The notes under the pieces are model-generated. The model was not told the origin of the DNA, did no database searches, and saw only the letters and a program-made list of their open reading frames with translations. DNA of 64,000 bases from Gordonia sp. KTR9 (GTDB lineage Bacteria > Actinomycetota > Actinomycetes > Mycobacteriales > Mycobacteriaceae): assembly GCF_000143885.2 (NCBI RefSeq), contig NC_018581.1, positions 2,666,001 through 2,730,000 of the forward strand, read 5' to 3'. The translations under genes were made by a program, and so were the position numbers. Positions within the stretch are counted from its first letter, which is position 1. Each line of letters starts with the position of its first letter. This document shows, piece after piece, positions 51,240-60,250 of the stretch.

Positions 51240-51997
51240 ACAGTTCCGCCCCGGATCCCACCGAGCACGTGCTCATCCTCGGCGGAACGGGGGAGGCGCG
51301 CGCGCTGGCCTCGGGTCTGGCCGAGTCCGGCATCGAGTTCATCAGCTCACTCGCGGGTCGGGTCAACGACCCTCGCCTGCCGGTCGGTCCCGTGCGAATC
51401 GGCGGGTTCGGCGGAACCGAAGGGCTCCGGGACTGGCTGCGCAGCAATCGGATTCGTGCGGTGGTCGACGCCACCCATCCGTTCGCCGCGACCATCACCC
51501 GCAACGCTGCTCGGGCCGCCACCGATGCGGGTGTCCCGCTGCTGCGGCTGCGCCGGGACCCGTGGGTGCCCGGGGACACCGACACGTGGACCCGCGTACC
51601 CGACCTCCCCTCGGCCGCGCGGGAGGTGGACGCCCGTGGCGGACGCGTCTTCCTGACCACCGGTCGCCAGGATGTCGGCGTCTTCGCGGGGATCCGTTCC
51701 GCGTGGTTTCTGATCCGGGTCGTCGACGCCCCGACCGGAGCGCTTCCACCCCGCCACGAGGTGTTGCGTTCCCGCGGTCCCTACGACCATGCCTCGGAGT
51801 CGAGGCTGTTGCGCGACAACGACATCGACCTACTGGTCACCAAGAACAGCGGCGGATCACTGACCTCGGCGAAGCTGGTGGCCGCGGCCGAACTGGGGAT
51901 CGAGGTCATCATGGTCGACCGGCCCGCCGAACCCGACTCGCCGGTCGTCTCAGATGTCGGTGCCGCCCGGGACTGGCTCGAGGCGCTGCTCGACTGA
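51236..51997 (+). CDS. cobK: Precorrin-6A reductase
   Basis: It reduces precorrin-6A to precorrin-6Y with NADPH. 253 residues from GTG 51236, overlapping cobM. Motifs are LILGGTGEARALASGLAESG, DATHPFAATITRNAARA, RVFLTTGRQDVGVF and LLVTKNSGGSLTSAKL. Its last 48 bases overlap the 3' end of convergent cobIJ. Confidence 0.95.
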   Translation: MNSSAPDPTEHVLILGGTGEARALASGLAESGIEFISSLAGRVNDPRLPVGPVRIGGFGGTEGLRDWLRSNRIRAVVDATHPFAATITRNAARAATDAGVPLLRLRRDPWVPGDTDTWTRVPDLPSAAREVDARGGRVFLTTGRQDVGVFAGIRSAWFLIRVVDAPTGALPPRHEVLRSRGPYDHASESRLLRDNDIDLLVTKNSGGSLTSAKLVAAAELGIEVIMVDRPAEPDSPVVSDVGAARDWLEALLD

Positions 51998-53587
51998 CTG
52001 ATCGGCAGTCTCATCGGCGCTGTCCACCGGGCGGTGACTGCGTGGCGTGAACACCAGCGCACCCGCCGCGCGTGGGACCACCCTCGTCGCCGACGACCCG
52101 ATGATGATCATGGTCCGCATGTCCACGACGGCGGGATCGAAGTCCGCGACCGTGGTGATGGTGAGCTGCTCTTCCGGACCGCCGACGTCCCGACCGAGCA
52201 CGACGACGCGATCGGGCGACACCGTCTGGGCGAGGGTGTGCTGGAGGGCACCGACCTGCCAGGTGCGGCTCGCCGACCCCGGGTTGTAGATGGCGATCAC
52301 CAGGTCGGCACCGAGGGCGGCGCGGATGCGCCGTTCGATGACCGACCACGGCTTGAGCCGGTCGGAGAGCGAGATGATCGCGAAATCGTGCCCGAGCGGC
52401 GCTCCGACCGCCGCGGCGACGGCGGTGGCTGCGGTGACGCCGGGCACCACGCGTACCGGCACCTCGTGCCACCGCGGTTGCGCGGCGACCTCGGCGACCG
52501 CGGCGGCCATCGCGAACACGCCGGGATCGCCGGACGAGACGACGGCGACGCGAGCGCCGCGGCGGGCGAGATCCAGTGCGAACTCGGCGCGCTCGGCCTC
52601 GACCCGGTTGTCGCTCGCGTGCACTCGCTGACCCGGGCGCGGGGTGACGCGCTTGAGATAGGTGGTGTACCCGACGAGGTCGGTGGCCGTGGCGAGCTCG
52701 GCGCGCACCTCGGGGGTGGTCCAACTGTCGTGACCCGGTCCGAGTCCGACGACGACGAGCTCACCGGGGACCGGCTTCGGCTCGAACATCGGATTGTTGC
52801 GGCGTCCGGGGACGACGAGGATGGAGAAGTACGGCACCTCCGCGGGATCCACGTCGGCCGCCGGCAGCACCCGTTCGACCGTCGTGGAGGCGCGTTCGAC
52901 ATAGAACGCCTCGTCGAGACGCCCGGCCTCGCGGAGTGCATCGCGCACCCGCTCGAACGTGCGACCGAGCTTCATCACCACGATCGCGTCCGCGGAACGG
53001 AACCGGAAGAGCAGCTCCGAGGTCGACGCCGTACCCGGAACGACCGTCAGGGTCTCCTCGCCTTCGACGAGCGGGACCCCGGTCGCCGCCGACGCCGCGC
53101 TGACCGAGGTGACACCGGGCACGATCTCGGCGTCGAAGTGCGGCGACAGGCGCTTGTGCATGTGCATGTAGGAGCTGTAGAAGAGCGGGTCACCCTCGGC
53201 GAGGAGGACGACGTCGCGGCCGGCACGCAGGTGCACCGCGAGGCGTTCGGCGCTCTGGGCGTAGAAGTCGTCGAGCGCGCCCTGGTAGCCGCCCGGATGG
53301 TCGGTGGTCTCGGTGGTGACCGGGTACATCAGACGTTCCTCGGTCTGGCCGTCGCGCAGGTACGGTTCGGCGACCGACCTCGCGATGCTGTTGCCATGGC
53401 GCGCAGAGTGATACGCGATCACGTCCGCGGTGCTGATGAGGCGGGCGGCCTTCACGGTCATCAGTTCGCTGTCGCCCGGGCCCAGGCCGATGCCGTAGAG
53501 CGTGCCCTGGCGAGACGCGTTCCCGGCCGTCGAGGTGCCGTCCGGGTTCGTCGAGGTGCTGTGAGAATTCATGGGAGCCACCATCAT
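51950..53587 (-). CDS. cobIJ: Fused precorrin-2 C20- and precorrin-3B C17-methyltransferase
   Basis: 545 residues carry two tetrapyrrole methylases. The N-terminal CobI half has LYGIGLGPGDSELMTVKAAR and LAEGDPLFYSSYMHMHKR; the C-terminal CobJ half has VVVGLGPGHDSWTTPEVRAE, VSSGDPGVFAMAAAVAE and IAIYNPGSASRTWQ. CobI methylates C20, and CobJ performs ring contraction with C17 methylation. The start overlaps the cobH stop (ATGA), and the 3' end runs 48 bases into convergent cobK. A fused gene is also present in mycobacteria. Confidence 0.96.
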   Translation of the reverse strand: MMVAPMNSHSTSTNPDGTSTAGNASRQGTLYGIGLGPGDSELMTVKAARLISTADVIAYHSARHGNSIARSVAEPYLRDGQTEERLMYPVTTETTDHPGGYQGALDDFYAQSAERLAVHLRAGRDVVLLAEGDPLFYSSYMHMHKRLSPHFDAEIVPGVTSVSAASAATGVPLVEGEETLTVVPGTASTSELLFRFRSADAIVVMKLGRTFERVRDALREAGRLDEAFYVERASTTVERVLPAADVDPAEVPYFSILVVPGRRNNPMFEPKPVPGELVVVGLGPGHDSWTTPEVRAELATATDLVGYTTYLKRVTPRPGQRVHASDNRVEAERAEFALDLARRGARVAVVSSGDPGVFAMAAAVAEVAAQPRWHEVPVRVVPGVTAATAVAAAVGAPLGHDFAIISLSDRLKPWSVIERRIRAALGADLVIAIYNPGSASRTWQVGALQHTLAQTVSPDRVVVLGRDVGGPEEQLTITTVADFDPAVVDMRTMIIIGSSATRVVPRAAGALVFTPRSHRPVDSADETADQSVEQRLEPVPGGTDI

Positions 53588-54207
53588 TCCTGCGGGGTCG
53601 CGAGCGCGTTGACCGCGGCCGCGGTGATCGCCGAGCCACCGCGCCGGCCCGTGACCGTGATGAATTCGAGGTCATCGCGCTCGGCGAGTGCCGCGCAGGA
53701 CTCGACTGCGCCGACGAAACCGACGGGTGCCCCGACGATGGCGGCGGGCCGCGGTGCACCGTCGTCGATCATGTCCAGGAGCGCGAACAGTGCGGTCGGC
53801 GCGTTGCCGATCGCGACCACCGCTCCTTCCAGGCGTGGGAGCCAGAACTGCAGTGCGGCAGCGGTTCTCGTGGTTTCCATCTGCTCGGCGAGCGACGGGA
53901 GGGTGGGTTCGGACAGGTGGCAGAGCACCTCGTTGTCCGCGGGCAGGCGCTTGCGCGTGATCCCGGAGGCCACCATGTTGGCGTCGCAGAGGATCGGGGC
54001 GCCGGCCGCGAGCGCACCGCGCGCTGCGGCCACGACACCGGGCGTCGCGACGACGTCACGCGTCAGGTCGGTCTGGCCACACGCGTGGATCATGCGGACG
54101 ACCACGGTCGCCACGTCGGGCGCGAAGGCGGAGAGGTCGGACTCGGCGCGGATCGTGGCGAAGGACTGGCGGTAGATCGCGGCGCCGTCACGCAGGTACT
54201 CGGTCAT
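53584..54207 (-). CDS. cobH: Precorrin-8X methylmutase
   Basis: It moves a methyl group from C11 to C12 to give hydrogenobyrinate. 207 residues from ATG 54205-54207 (MTEYLRDGAAIYRQS). The catalytic His is H41 in RMIHACGQTD; other motifs are PILCDANMVASGITRKRLP, AIGNAPTALFALLDMI and AIVGAPVGFVGAVESC. Transcribed between cobG and cobIJ. Confidence 0.96.
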   Translation of the reverse strand: MTEYLRDGAAIYRQSFATIRAESDLSAFAPDVATVVVRMIHACGQTDLTRDVVATPGVVAAARGALAAGAPILCDANMVASGITRKRLPADNEVLCHLSEPTLPSLAEQMETTRTAAALQFWLPRLEGAVVAIGNAPTALFALLDMIDDGAPRPAAIVGAPVGFVGAVESCAALAERDDLEFITVTGRRGGSAITAAAVNALATPQE

Positions 54208-54220
54208 GGTGTTGACGAGC

Positions 54221-55417
54221 CTAACGGCGTCGCCGTTCGTATCCGCCTTCGGGCGTGGCCTGCACCGAGAGGTGTGATCCGGCCGGCGATCCGCAACCCC
54301 GGGCACAACCCACCCAGTGTTCGCGTTCGTCGACCGGGTCGCCGTCTTGCACCCGGGCCATCAGGTCGTCCCGGACCGGGGCGTGCGCGGAGGAGCATCC
54401 CGGGGCCCCGACGCAGCAGCTGACGGATGCCCAGGGCGAGGCGGCGTCGAAGATCAGGCCCATCGGGGCCAGCACGCGGACGACCGTCTCGGCCACGCCC
54501 TCGTCGAGGTCGCACAGCAGGATCTCGCGGTCGGGTGTGAAGACGACCGGCGCCTGGACGGCCGCGATGAACTCGGCCAGCCGGGCCGCCAGCCGTCCCA
54601 GTTCGACGACCGCGCCGAGCAGTACCGCCCCGTCGTCCTGGTCGAACCAACCGACGAGCGGTTCTCGGGTCACGTCCGGCGCGGCGTCGGGGTCGTCGCC
54701 GATCACGGGGTCGAGTGACGACGCGGCGAGGTCGGCGAGCCGGTGCCGGGAGTCGGCGTCGAGGTCGCGCACCCGCCACGCGCCGGGCGCGACCTCGCGC
54801 AGACCGGCGGCCACCGCGATCAGCGCACGCACGATCGCTTCCGAACCGGTGGCCGAGCCGACCGGGACCCCGCCGATGACGATGTCGGCCACGAGGGGAG
54901 TGTCCGCCGTGAGGGGAGGGTCGGTCGCGACAGAGCTGCCGGCCCGGATCACCGCGCAGGCGTCCGGCCGCCGGGCGGCGATGTCCCCGCGGCCGTCGTC
55001 GATGCCGAACAGGAACCGGCCCGACAGGGACGCTGCGGCCGGGTCGGCGCGCAAGGCGTCGTCGAGGGCCGCGGCAAGGGGCCGTGCGTCGGCGATCCCG
55101 CCGATACGGCCCGTGAGCGGGCTGAGTTCGATGTTGCGCACCTTGTCGTGGGTGCTGCTCGGCGCGAGTCCGGCGGCGACGACCGCCTCGGCGACGGCCT
55201 CGACGTCGGTGATCCCGCGCACCTGGAGATTGCCGCGCACCGTCAGCTCGAGGTGTCCGTCGGCATGTTCGGCCGCCGCCCGGGCGAGCAGCTCCAGCTG
55301 GTCCGGACGGATCCGACCGCCCGGCAGCCGGACCCGGGCCAGCGCGCCGTCGGCCGCCGGATGCGTGTCGAAGACCCCCGGGCAACGGTCGGCGGCGGGC
55401 CGGGCTGGCTGGTTCAT
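54221..55417 (-). CDS. cobG: Precorrin-3B synthase
   Basis: An iron-sulfur monooxygenase that converts precorrin-3A to 3B and marks the aerobic pathway. 398 residues from ATG 55415-55417. It is a sulfite/nitrite reductase-like protein with GNLQVRGI, KVRNIELSPLTGRIGGIAD, the C-terminal SCCVGAPGCSS and WVGCARGCGSPA, giving the four cysteines that bind a [4Fe-4S] cluster. 13 bases separate its stop from cobH. It is divergent from the riboswitch-controlled cobN. Confidence 0.95.
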   Translation of the reverse strand: MNQPARPAADRCPGVFDTHPAADGALARVRLPGGRIRPDQLELLARAAAEHADGHLELTVRGNLQVRGITDVEAVAEAVVAAGLAPSSTHDKVRNIELSPLTGRIGGIADARPLAAALDDALRADPAAASLSGRFLFGIDDGRGDIAARRPDACAVIRAGSSVATDPPLTADTPLVADIVIGGVPVGSATGSEAIVRALIAVAAGLREVAPGAWRVRDLDADSRHRLADLAASSLDPVIGDDPDAAPDVTREPLVGWFDQDDGAVLLGAVVELGRLAARLAEFIAAVQAPVVFTPDREILLCDLDEGVAETVVRVLAPMGLIFDAASPWASVSCCVGAPGCSSAHAPVRDDLMARVQDGDPVDEREHWVGCARGCGSPAGSHLSVQATPEGGYERRRR

Positions 55418-55447
55418 CCCACCAGCCTACGACCGGCCGGTGGGGTG

Positions 55448-55575
55448 GCCGTAGGCTGAACGCACCGCGAGCGGGCTGAAGCCGGTGCGATTCCGGCGCG
55501 GTCGCGCCACTGTGATCGGGGGCCGGGATCGACCGGCCATCCGGGAGTCAGACCAGTCCCTCGCACTGCACCCGC
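55448..55575 (+). promoter_or_regulatory. Cobalamin riboswitch upstream of cobN
   Basis: The conserved core is readable: gaagccggtgcgattccgg (55479-55497), the B12 box cgccactgtga (55504-55514), and the 3' part gggagtcagaccagtccc (55543-55560), framed by short complementary arms. Adenosylcobalamin binding in this class usually hides the ribosome site and lowers expression. A small stem ccggg/cccgg (55597-55601, 55610-55614) lies just before the cobN ribosome site cgaggagacacg, consistent with translational control. Edges are approximate. Confidence 0.85.
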
Positions 55576-55626
55576 CATCCACGGCACCGATACGCACCGG
55601 GCGCGACAACCCGGCGAGGAGACACG

Positions 55627-58600
55627 ATGATCCTGCTGCTCTCGACCTCGGACACCGATCTGCTCACGGCCTCCGCCGCCCACGACCCGGAACCCGGTTC
55701 AGCACTTGCCCCGGTCGCGTACCGCGGGGCCAACCCGTCGCGCATCCTGGTCGAGGACATCCCGGGACTCGCCGCCGACGTCGACCTCATCGTCGTGCGC
55801 ATCCTGGGCGGCGTGCGCGCCTGGGAGGACGGGCTCGCCGCGGTCGAGGCGACCGGCAAGCCGCTCGTCGTGTGTTCCGGTGAGCAACAGCCCGACCCCG
55901 ATCTGATGGCGCACTCGACCGTGCCCTCCGGCGTCGCCGCGCAGGCACACGACTACCTCGCCGCGGGCGGCGTCGCCAACATGGTGAACCTGCACCACTT
56001 CCTGTCCGACACCGTCCTGCTCACCGGCAACGGCTTCGAACTCCCGCAGCAGACCCCCGCCTGGGGCGTGCTGAAACGGACGCCTTCTCCGCTCCCTGAG
56101 GTGCGAGGAGCGCACGCCGAGTCTTTACTGCTCCCTGAGGTGCGAGGAGCGCACGCCGAGGCTTCTCCGCTCCCTGAGGTGCGAGGAGCGCACGCCGAGT
56201 CTTTACTGCTCCCTGAGGTGCGAGGAGCGCTAGCGACGAGCCACGAAGGGCCCGCCGACGCCCCCACGATCGCGGTCCTCTACTACCGCGCCCAGCACCT
56301 CGCGGGGAACACGCGCTACATCGCCGCCCTGTGTGACGCCATCGAGGCGAAGGGTGCCCGCGCGCTGCCGATCTTCTGCGCGTCGCTGCGGACCGCACCC
56401 GACGATCTCCTCGAACTGCTCGGCACCGCCGACGCGCTCGTGGTCACGGTGCTGGCCGCCGGTGGCGCCACCCCGGCCACCGCATCGGCCGGCGGCGACG
56501 ACGAGGCGTGGAACATCGAACGACTGGCCGCCCTCGACGTCCCCATCCTGCAGGGTCTCTGCCTCACCGGTTCCCGCGCGGACTGGGAGGACAGCGACGA
56601 CGGCCTGTCGCCACTCGACGTCGCGACCCAGGTGGCGGTGCCCGAGTTCGACGGCCGCATCATCACCGTGCCGTTCTCGTTCAAGGAGTTCGACGACGAC
56701 GGACTGCCCTGGTACCAGCCGGATCTCGAGCGCTGCGCACGGGTGGCGGGTATCGCCATCGCGCACGCCCGGTTGCGGCGGACGCCGGCCGCGGACAAGC
56801 GCGTCGCGGTCATGCTGTCGGCCTACCCGACCAAGCATGCCCGGATCGGCAACGCCGTCGGCCTCGACACCCCGCGCAGCCTGCTGCGCCTGCTCGCCGC
56901 GATGCGCGAGGCCGGATACGACATCGGGCCCGAGTCCGGACCGGAAGCGATTCCCGGTCTCGCAGAGGATGATTCGGATGCGCTGATTCATCAGATCATC
57001 GCCACGGGCGGCCAGGATGCGGACTGGCTCACCGAGGAGACCCTCGCGGCCAACCCGATCCGTCTGTCGGCGCGGGATTATCGGGCGTGGTTCGACACCC
57101 TGCCCGAGGGACTGCGCACGGCGGTCACCGAGCACTGGGGACCCGCACCCGGTGAGCTGTTCGTCGACCGCACCCACAATCCCGACGGCGACATCGTGAT
57201 CGCGGCACTGACCTTCGGCAACATCGCGATCATGGTGCAGCCGCCGCGCGGATTCGGCGAGAACCCGGTGGCGATCTATCACGACCCCGATCTGCCGCCG
57301 TCGCATCACTATCTGGCCTCGTACCGGTGGCTCGCCGCCCACGACACCGGCTTCGGCGCCGATGCGATCGTGCACGTCGGCAAACACGGCAACCTGGAGT
57401 GGTTGCCCGGCAAGAACCTCGGCATGTCGGCGGACTGCGGCACCGACGCCGCTCTCGGCGACCTCCCGCTCGTCTACCCGTTCCTGGTGAACGACCCGGG
57501 GGAGGGGACGCAGGCCAAACGACGTGCACACGCAGTTCTCGTCGACCACCTGATCCCGCCGATGGCGCGCGCCGAGTCCTACGGCGACATCGCCCGCCTG
57601 GAACAGCTGCTCGACGAACACGCCAACATCTCCGCGCTCGACCCGGCGAAGCTACCGGCGATCCGCCAGCAGATCTGGACGCTCCTGACCGCGGCCAAGA
57701 TGGATTCCGACCTCGGGCTCACCGAACGGCCCGACGAAGAGGTCTTCGACGACATGCTGCTGCACGTCGACGGCTGGCTGTGCGAGATCAAGGACGTGCA
57801 GATCCGCGACGGACTGCACGTGCTCGGCGAGCCCCCGCGCGACGACGCCGAGGTCGACCTGGTCCTGGCGATGCTGCGCGCACGCCAGCTCTGGGGCGGC
57901 ACGTCGGCCCTGCCCGGCCTGCGCGAGGCCCTCGGCCTCGTCGAGGACGGCTCGGCCGAGCGGAGTTCCGTCGACGCCGTGGAGGCCCAGGCCCGCGAAC
58001 TCGTCGCCGCGTGCGCCAAGGACGACTGGTCGGCGGCATCCGTCGCCGCGGCCACTGCGGGACTACCCGTGGCGGTCGGGGACGTGCTCACGTTCGCGGC
58101 CACCGAGGTCGTGCCGCGCCTGCGTCAGACGACCGGCGAGGTCCCGCGCGTGCTGCACGCCCTGGACGGTGGGTTCATCCCGGCCGGACCGAGCGGCTCC
58201 CCGCTGCGCGGCCTGATCAACGTGCTGCCCACCGGACGCAACTTCTACTCCGTGGACCCGAAGGCGGTGCCCTCGCGGCTGGCGTGGGAGACCGGCCGGG
58301 CGATGGCCGACTCGCTGCTCGAGCGCTACCTCACCGATCACGGCGAGTACCCCGCATCGGTGGGCCTCTCGGTGTGGGGCACCAGCGCGATGCGCACGTC
58401 CGGTGACGACGTCGCCGAGGTGCTCGCGCTGCTCGGGGTCATGCCCGTGTGGGACGAGATGTCCCGGCGCGTCTCCTCGCTGGAGCTGATCGGCCTCGAG
58501 GAACTGGGCCGCCCCCGCATCGATGTGACAGTCCGCATCTCCGGCTTCTTCCGGGACGCCTTCCCGCACGTCGTCACGATGCTCGACGACGCGGTCGCGC

Positions 58601-59439
58601 TCGCCGCGGCGGCCGAGGACGAGTCCGACGAGCAGAACTTCGTCGCCGCCCATGTGCGCGCCTCGATGTCCGACCACGGCGACCGGCGACGCGCCGTGAC
58701 GCGCGTGTTCGGATCCAAGCCCGGCACCTACGGCGCCGGGATCCTGCAGCTCATCGACTCCCGGGACTGGCGCAGCGACGAGGACCTGGCACGGGTCTAC
58801 ACCGAGTGGGGCGGTTACGCCTACGGACGTGACCTCGACGGTGTGCCCGCGGTCGACGACATGCGCGCCGCCTACAAGCGGATCGCCGTGGCGGCGAAGA
58901 ACACCGACACCCGCGAGCACGACATCGCCGACTCCGATGACTACTTCCAGTACCACGGCGGCATGGTGGCAACGGTGCGCGCACTCACCGGCAAGTCGCC
59001 CGAGGCGTACATCGGAGACAGCACCCGGCCCGACTCCGTCCGCACCCGGACGCTGTCGGAGGAGACCAGTCGTGTGTTCCGCGCCCGCGTCGTCAATCCG
59101 CGTTGGATCTCGGCGATGCAGCGGCACGGGTACAAGGGCGCCTTCGAGATGGCGGCGACGGTCGACTACCTCTTCGGCTACGACGCGACCACCGACGTCG
59201 TCGCCGACTGGATGTACGAGAAGCTCACCGAGTCCTATGTCCTGGACGAGACCAACCAGCAGTTCATGCAGCAGTCCAACCCCTGGGCGCTGCACGGTAT
59301 CGCCGAACGGCTGCTCGAGGCCGTCGAGCGCGATATGTGGCGCGAACCCCCGGCCGAGCTGCTCGACGCCCTGCGCAACGTCTACCTGCAGACCGAGGGC
59401 GACATCGAGGGCCGCGGCGAGGACGTCTCTGCCGGCTGA
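55627..59439 (+). CDS. cobN: Cobaltochelatase subunit CobN, with an in-frame repeat insertion
   Basis: The large subunit of the ATP-dependent cobalt chelatase of the aerobic pathway. 1270 residues from ATG 55627. Characteristic parts include PTIAVLYYRAQHLAGNTRY, CLTGSRADWEDSDDGLSPLD, VHVGKHGNLEWLPGKNLG, PFLVNDPGEGTQAKRRAH and VFGSKPGTYGAGILQLID. After WGVLKRT (about residue 152) a foreign-looking 59-residue stretch with four PEVRGA copies interrupts the usual sequence, which resumes at APTIAVLYY. It keeps the frame, so the protein may still work. The stop codon sits in a 22-bp tandem repeat. Expression is probably repressed by cobalamin through the upstream riboswitch. Confidence 0.94.
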   Translation: MILLLSTSDTDLLTASAAHDPEPGSALAPVAYRGANPSRILVEDIPGLAADVDLIVVRILGGVRAWEDGLAAVEATGKPLVVCSGEQQPDPDLMAHSTVPSGVAAQAHDYLAAGGVANMVNLHHFLSDTVLLTGNGFELPQQTPAWGVLKRTPSPLPEVRGAHAESLLLPEVRGAHAEASPLPEVRGAHAESLLLPEVRGALATSHEGPADAPTIAVLYYRAQHLAGNTRYIAALCDAIEAKGARALPIFCASLRTAPDDLLELLGTADALVVTVLAAGGATPATASAGGDDEAWNIERLAALDVPILQGLCLTGSRADWEDSDDGLSPLDVATQVAVPEFDGRIITVPFSFKEFDDDGLPWYQPDLERCARVAGIAIAHARLRRTPAADKRVAVMLSAYPTKHARIGNAVGLDTPRSLLRLLAAMREAGYDIGPESGPEAIPGLAEDDSDALIHQIIATGGQDADWLTEETLAANPIRLSARDYRAWFDTLPEGLRTAVTEHWGPAPGELFVDRTHNPDGDIVIAALTFGNIAIMVQPPRGFGENPVAIYHDPDLPPSHHYLASYRWLAAHDTGFGADAIVHVGKHGNLEWLPGKNLGMSADCGTDAALGDLPLVYPFLVNDPGEGTQAKRRAHAVLVDHLIPPMARAESYGDIARLEQLLDEHANISALDPAKLPAIRQQIWTLLTAAKMDSDLGLTERPDEEVFDDMLLHVDGWLCEIKDVQIRDGLHVLGEPPRDDAEVDLVLAMLRARQLWGGTSALPGLREALGLVEDGSAERSSVDAVEAQARELVAACAKDDWSAASVAAATAGLPVAVGDVLTFAATEVVPRLRQTTGEVPRVLHALDGGFIPAGPSGSPLRGLINVLPTGRNFYSVDPKAVPSRLAWETGRAMADSLLERYLTDHGEYPASVGLSVWGTSAMRTSGDDVAEVLALLGVMPVWDEMSRRVSSLELIGLEELGRPRIDVTVRISGFFRDAFPHVVTMLDDAVALAAAAEDESDEQNFVAAHVRASMSDHGDRRRAVTRVFGSKPGTYGAGILQLIDSRDWRSDEDLARVYTEWGGYAYGRDLDGVPAVDDMRAAYKRIAVAAKNTDTREHDIADSDDYFQYHGGMVATVRALTGKSPEAYIGDSTRPDSVRTRTLSEETSRVFRARVVNPRWISAMQRHGYKGAFEMAATVDYLFGYDATTDVVADWMYEKLTESYVLDETNQQFMQQSNPWALHGIAERLLEAVERDMWREPPAELLDALRNVYLQTEGDIEGRGEDVSAG
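56091..56250 (+). repeat. 39-bp tandem repeat array inside cobN
   Basis: gctccctgaggtgcgaggag begins at 56091, 56130, 56169 and 56208, an exact 39-base (13-codon) period. The spacers alternate between gagtctttact and gaggcttctcc types. The last unit ends with cgacgagccacgaaggg, as does the unit at 22278-22312 in the hisG-downstream island. In the cobN frame each unit encodes LPEVRGAHAE. Array length keeps the reading frame open. Confidence 0.92.
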
Positions 59440-59537
59440 GTTCGTTCCCTGTGCCGGCTGAGCCTCCTTCCGGTGCCGGCTGAGCTCGTTTCCGGTGCCG
59501 GCTGAGCCGCCTTCCGCTGGTTGAGCTTGTCGAAACC
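59431..59537. repeat. 22-bp tandem repeat over the cobN stop, plus a GGTTGAGC element
   Basis: gccggctgag recurs at 59431, 59453, 59475 and 59497, an exact 22-bp period with variable second halves. The cobN TGA (59437-59439) lies in the first unit, and the other units repeat it downstream. At 59519-59537 ggttgagcttgtcgaaacc follows, a 19-mer I remember as a common dispersed element in actinobacterial genomes (not verified). The remaining gap to fxsA (59632) holds nothing else recognisable. Confidence 0.8.
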
Positions 59538-59631
59538 ACCCCTCGGGAGAAAAATCGCCTCGTCGTTCGTTACCGGTGCAGACCCTGACGTCAACGGGTG
59601 CCGGACGGCACCGAAGGACAGGTGAAGCACC

Positions 59632-60141
59632 ATGGCACTCCGCTGGTTCGCGGCCTACGCCGTTCTGGAGATCGCCGCATTCGTCGCGATGGTCATGACC
59701 CTCGGATTCGGCTGGGCGGTGCTCATCAGTCTCGCCGCCGTCGTCCTCGGAGTCGTGGTCCTGCGCTGGCAGGGCCGCAAGGTCTTCGGGGAGTTGCGCC
59801 GCGCGTCCCGGAACGAGGTGGATGCCCGCGCCCCGCTCGCCGACACCGCGCTCGTCGCCGTGTCGACTCTTCTGCTGGTCATCCCGGGTGTCGTGTCCAC
59901 CGTGGCCGGGACCCTGCTGCTGTTCCCGCCGATGCGCCGTGTGATGCGACCGGTCGTCGCCGCGGTCGGCGCGCGTCGGGTCGCGACCGCCATGGACCGG
60001 GCCGGGGTGTATGCCACCGGTGTCTACGGCCCGGGGCGTGGCGCAACCGTCGTCGAGGGTTCCGTCGTGGAATCCGACACCCCCGAGCCGGGGTCCACCT
60101 CGACACCGTTCGGGACCCGAGGCCTGCCGCAGGGTCACTGA
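59632..60141 (+). CDS. fxsA: FxsA family membrane protein
   Basis: 169 residues. The N-terminal two or three hydrophobic helices (WFAAYAVLEIAAFVAMVMTL, AVLISLAAVVLGVVVL) and the segment ALVAVSTLLLVIPGVVSTVAG are typical of FxsA, a cytoplasmic membrane protein known in E. coli to modulate phage F exclusion. Its role in actinobacteria is unknown. The C-terminal 40 residues are disordered. The start ATG follows aaggacaggtgaagcacc. Confidence 0.9.
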   Translation: MALRWFAAYAVLEIAAFVAMVMTLGFGWAVLISLAAVVLGVVVLRWQGRKVFGELRRASRNEVDARAPLADTALVAVSTLLLVIPGVVSTVAGTLLLFPPMRRVMRPVVAAVGARRVATAMDRAGVYATGVYGPGRGATVVEGSVVESDTPEPGSTSTPFGTRGLPQGH

Positions 60142-60250
60142 ACCCGTCCTGATCTGCGCTTGGAACGTGTCGGCACCGCCCGCCGTGCCGACACACGCGC
60201 ACCCGGACCCCTCGCCACCCTCCACCGACGGCAAGGCAGACTGAACGATC

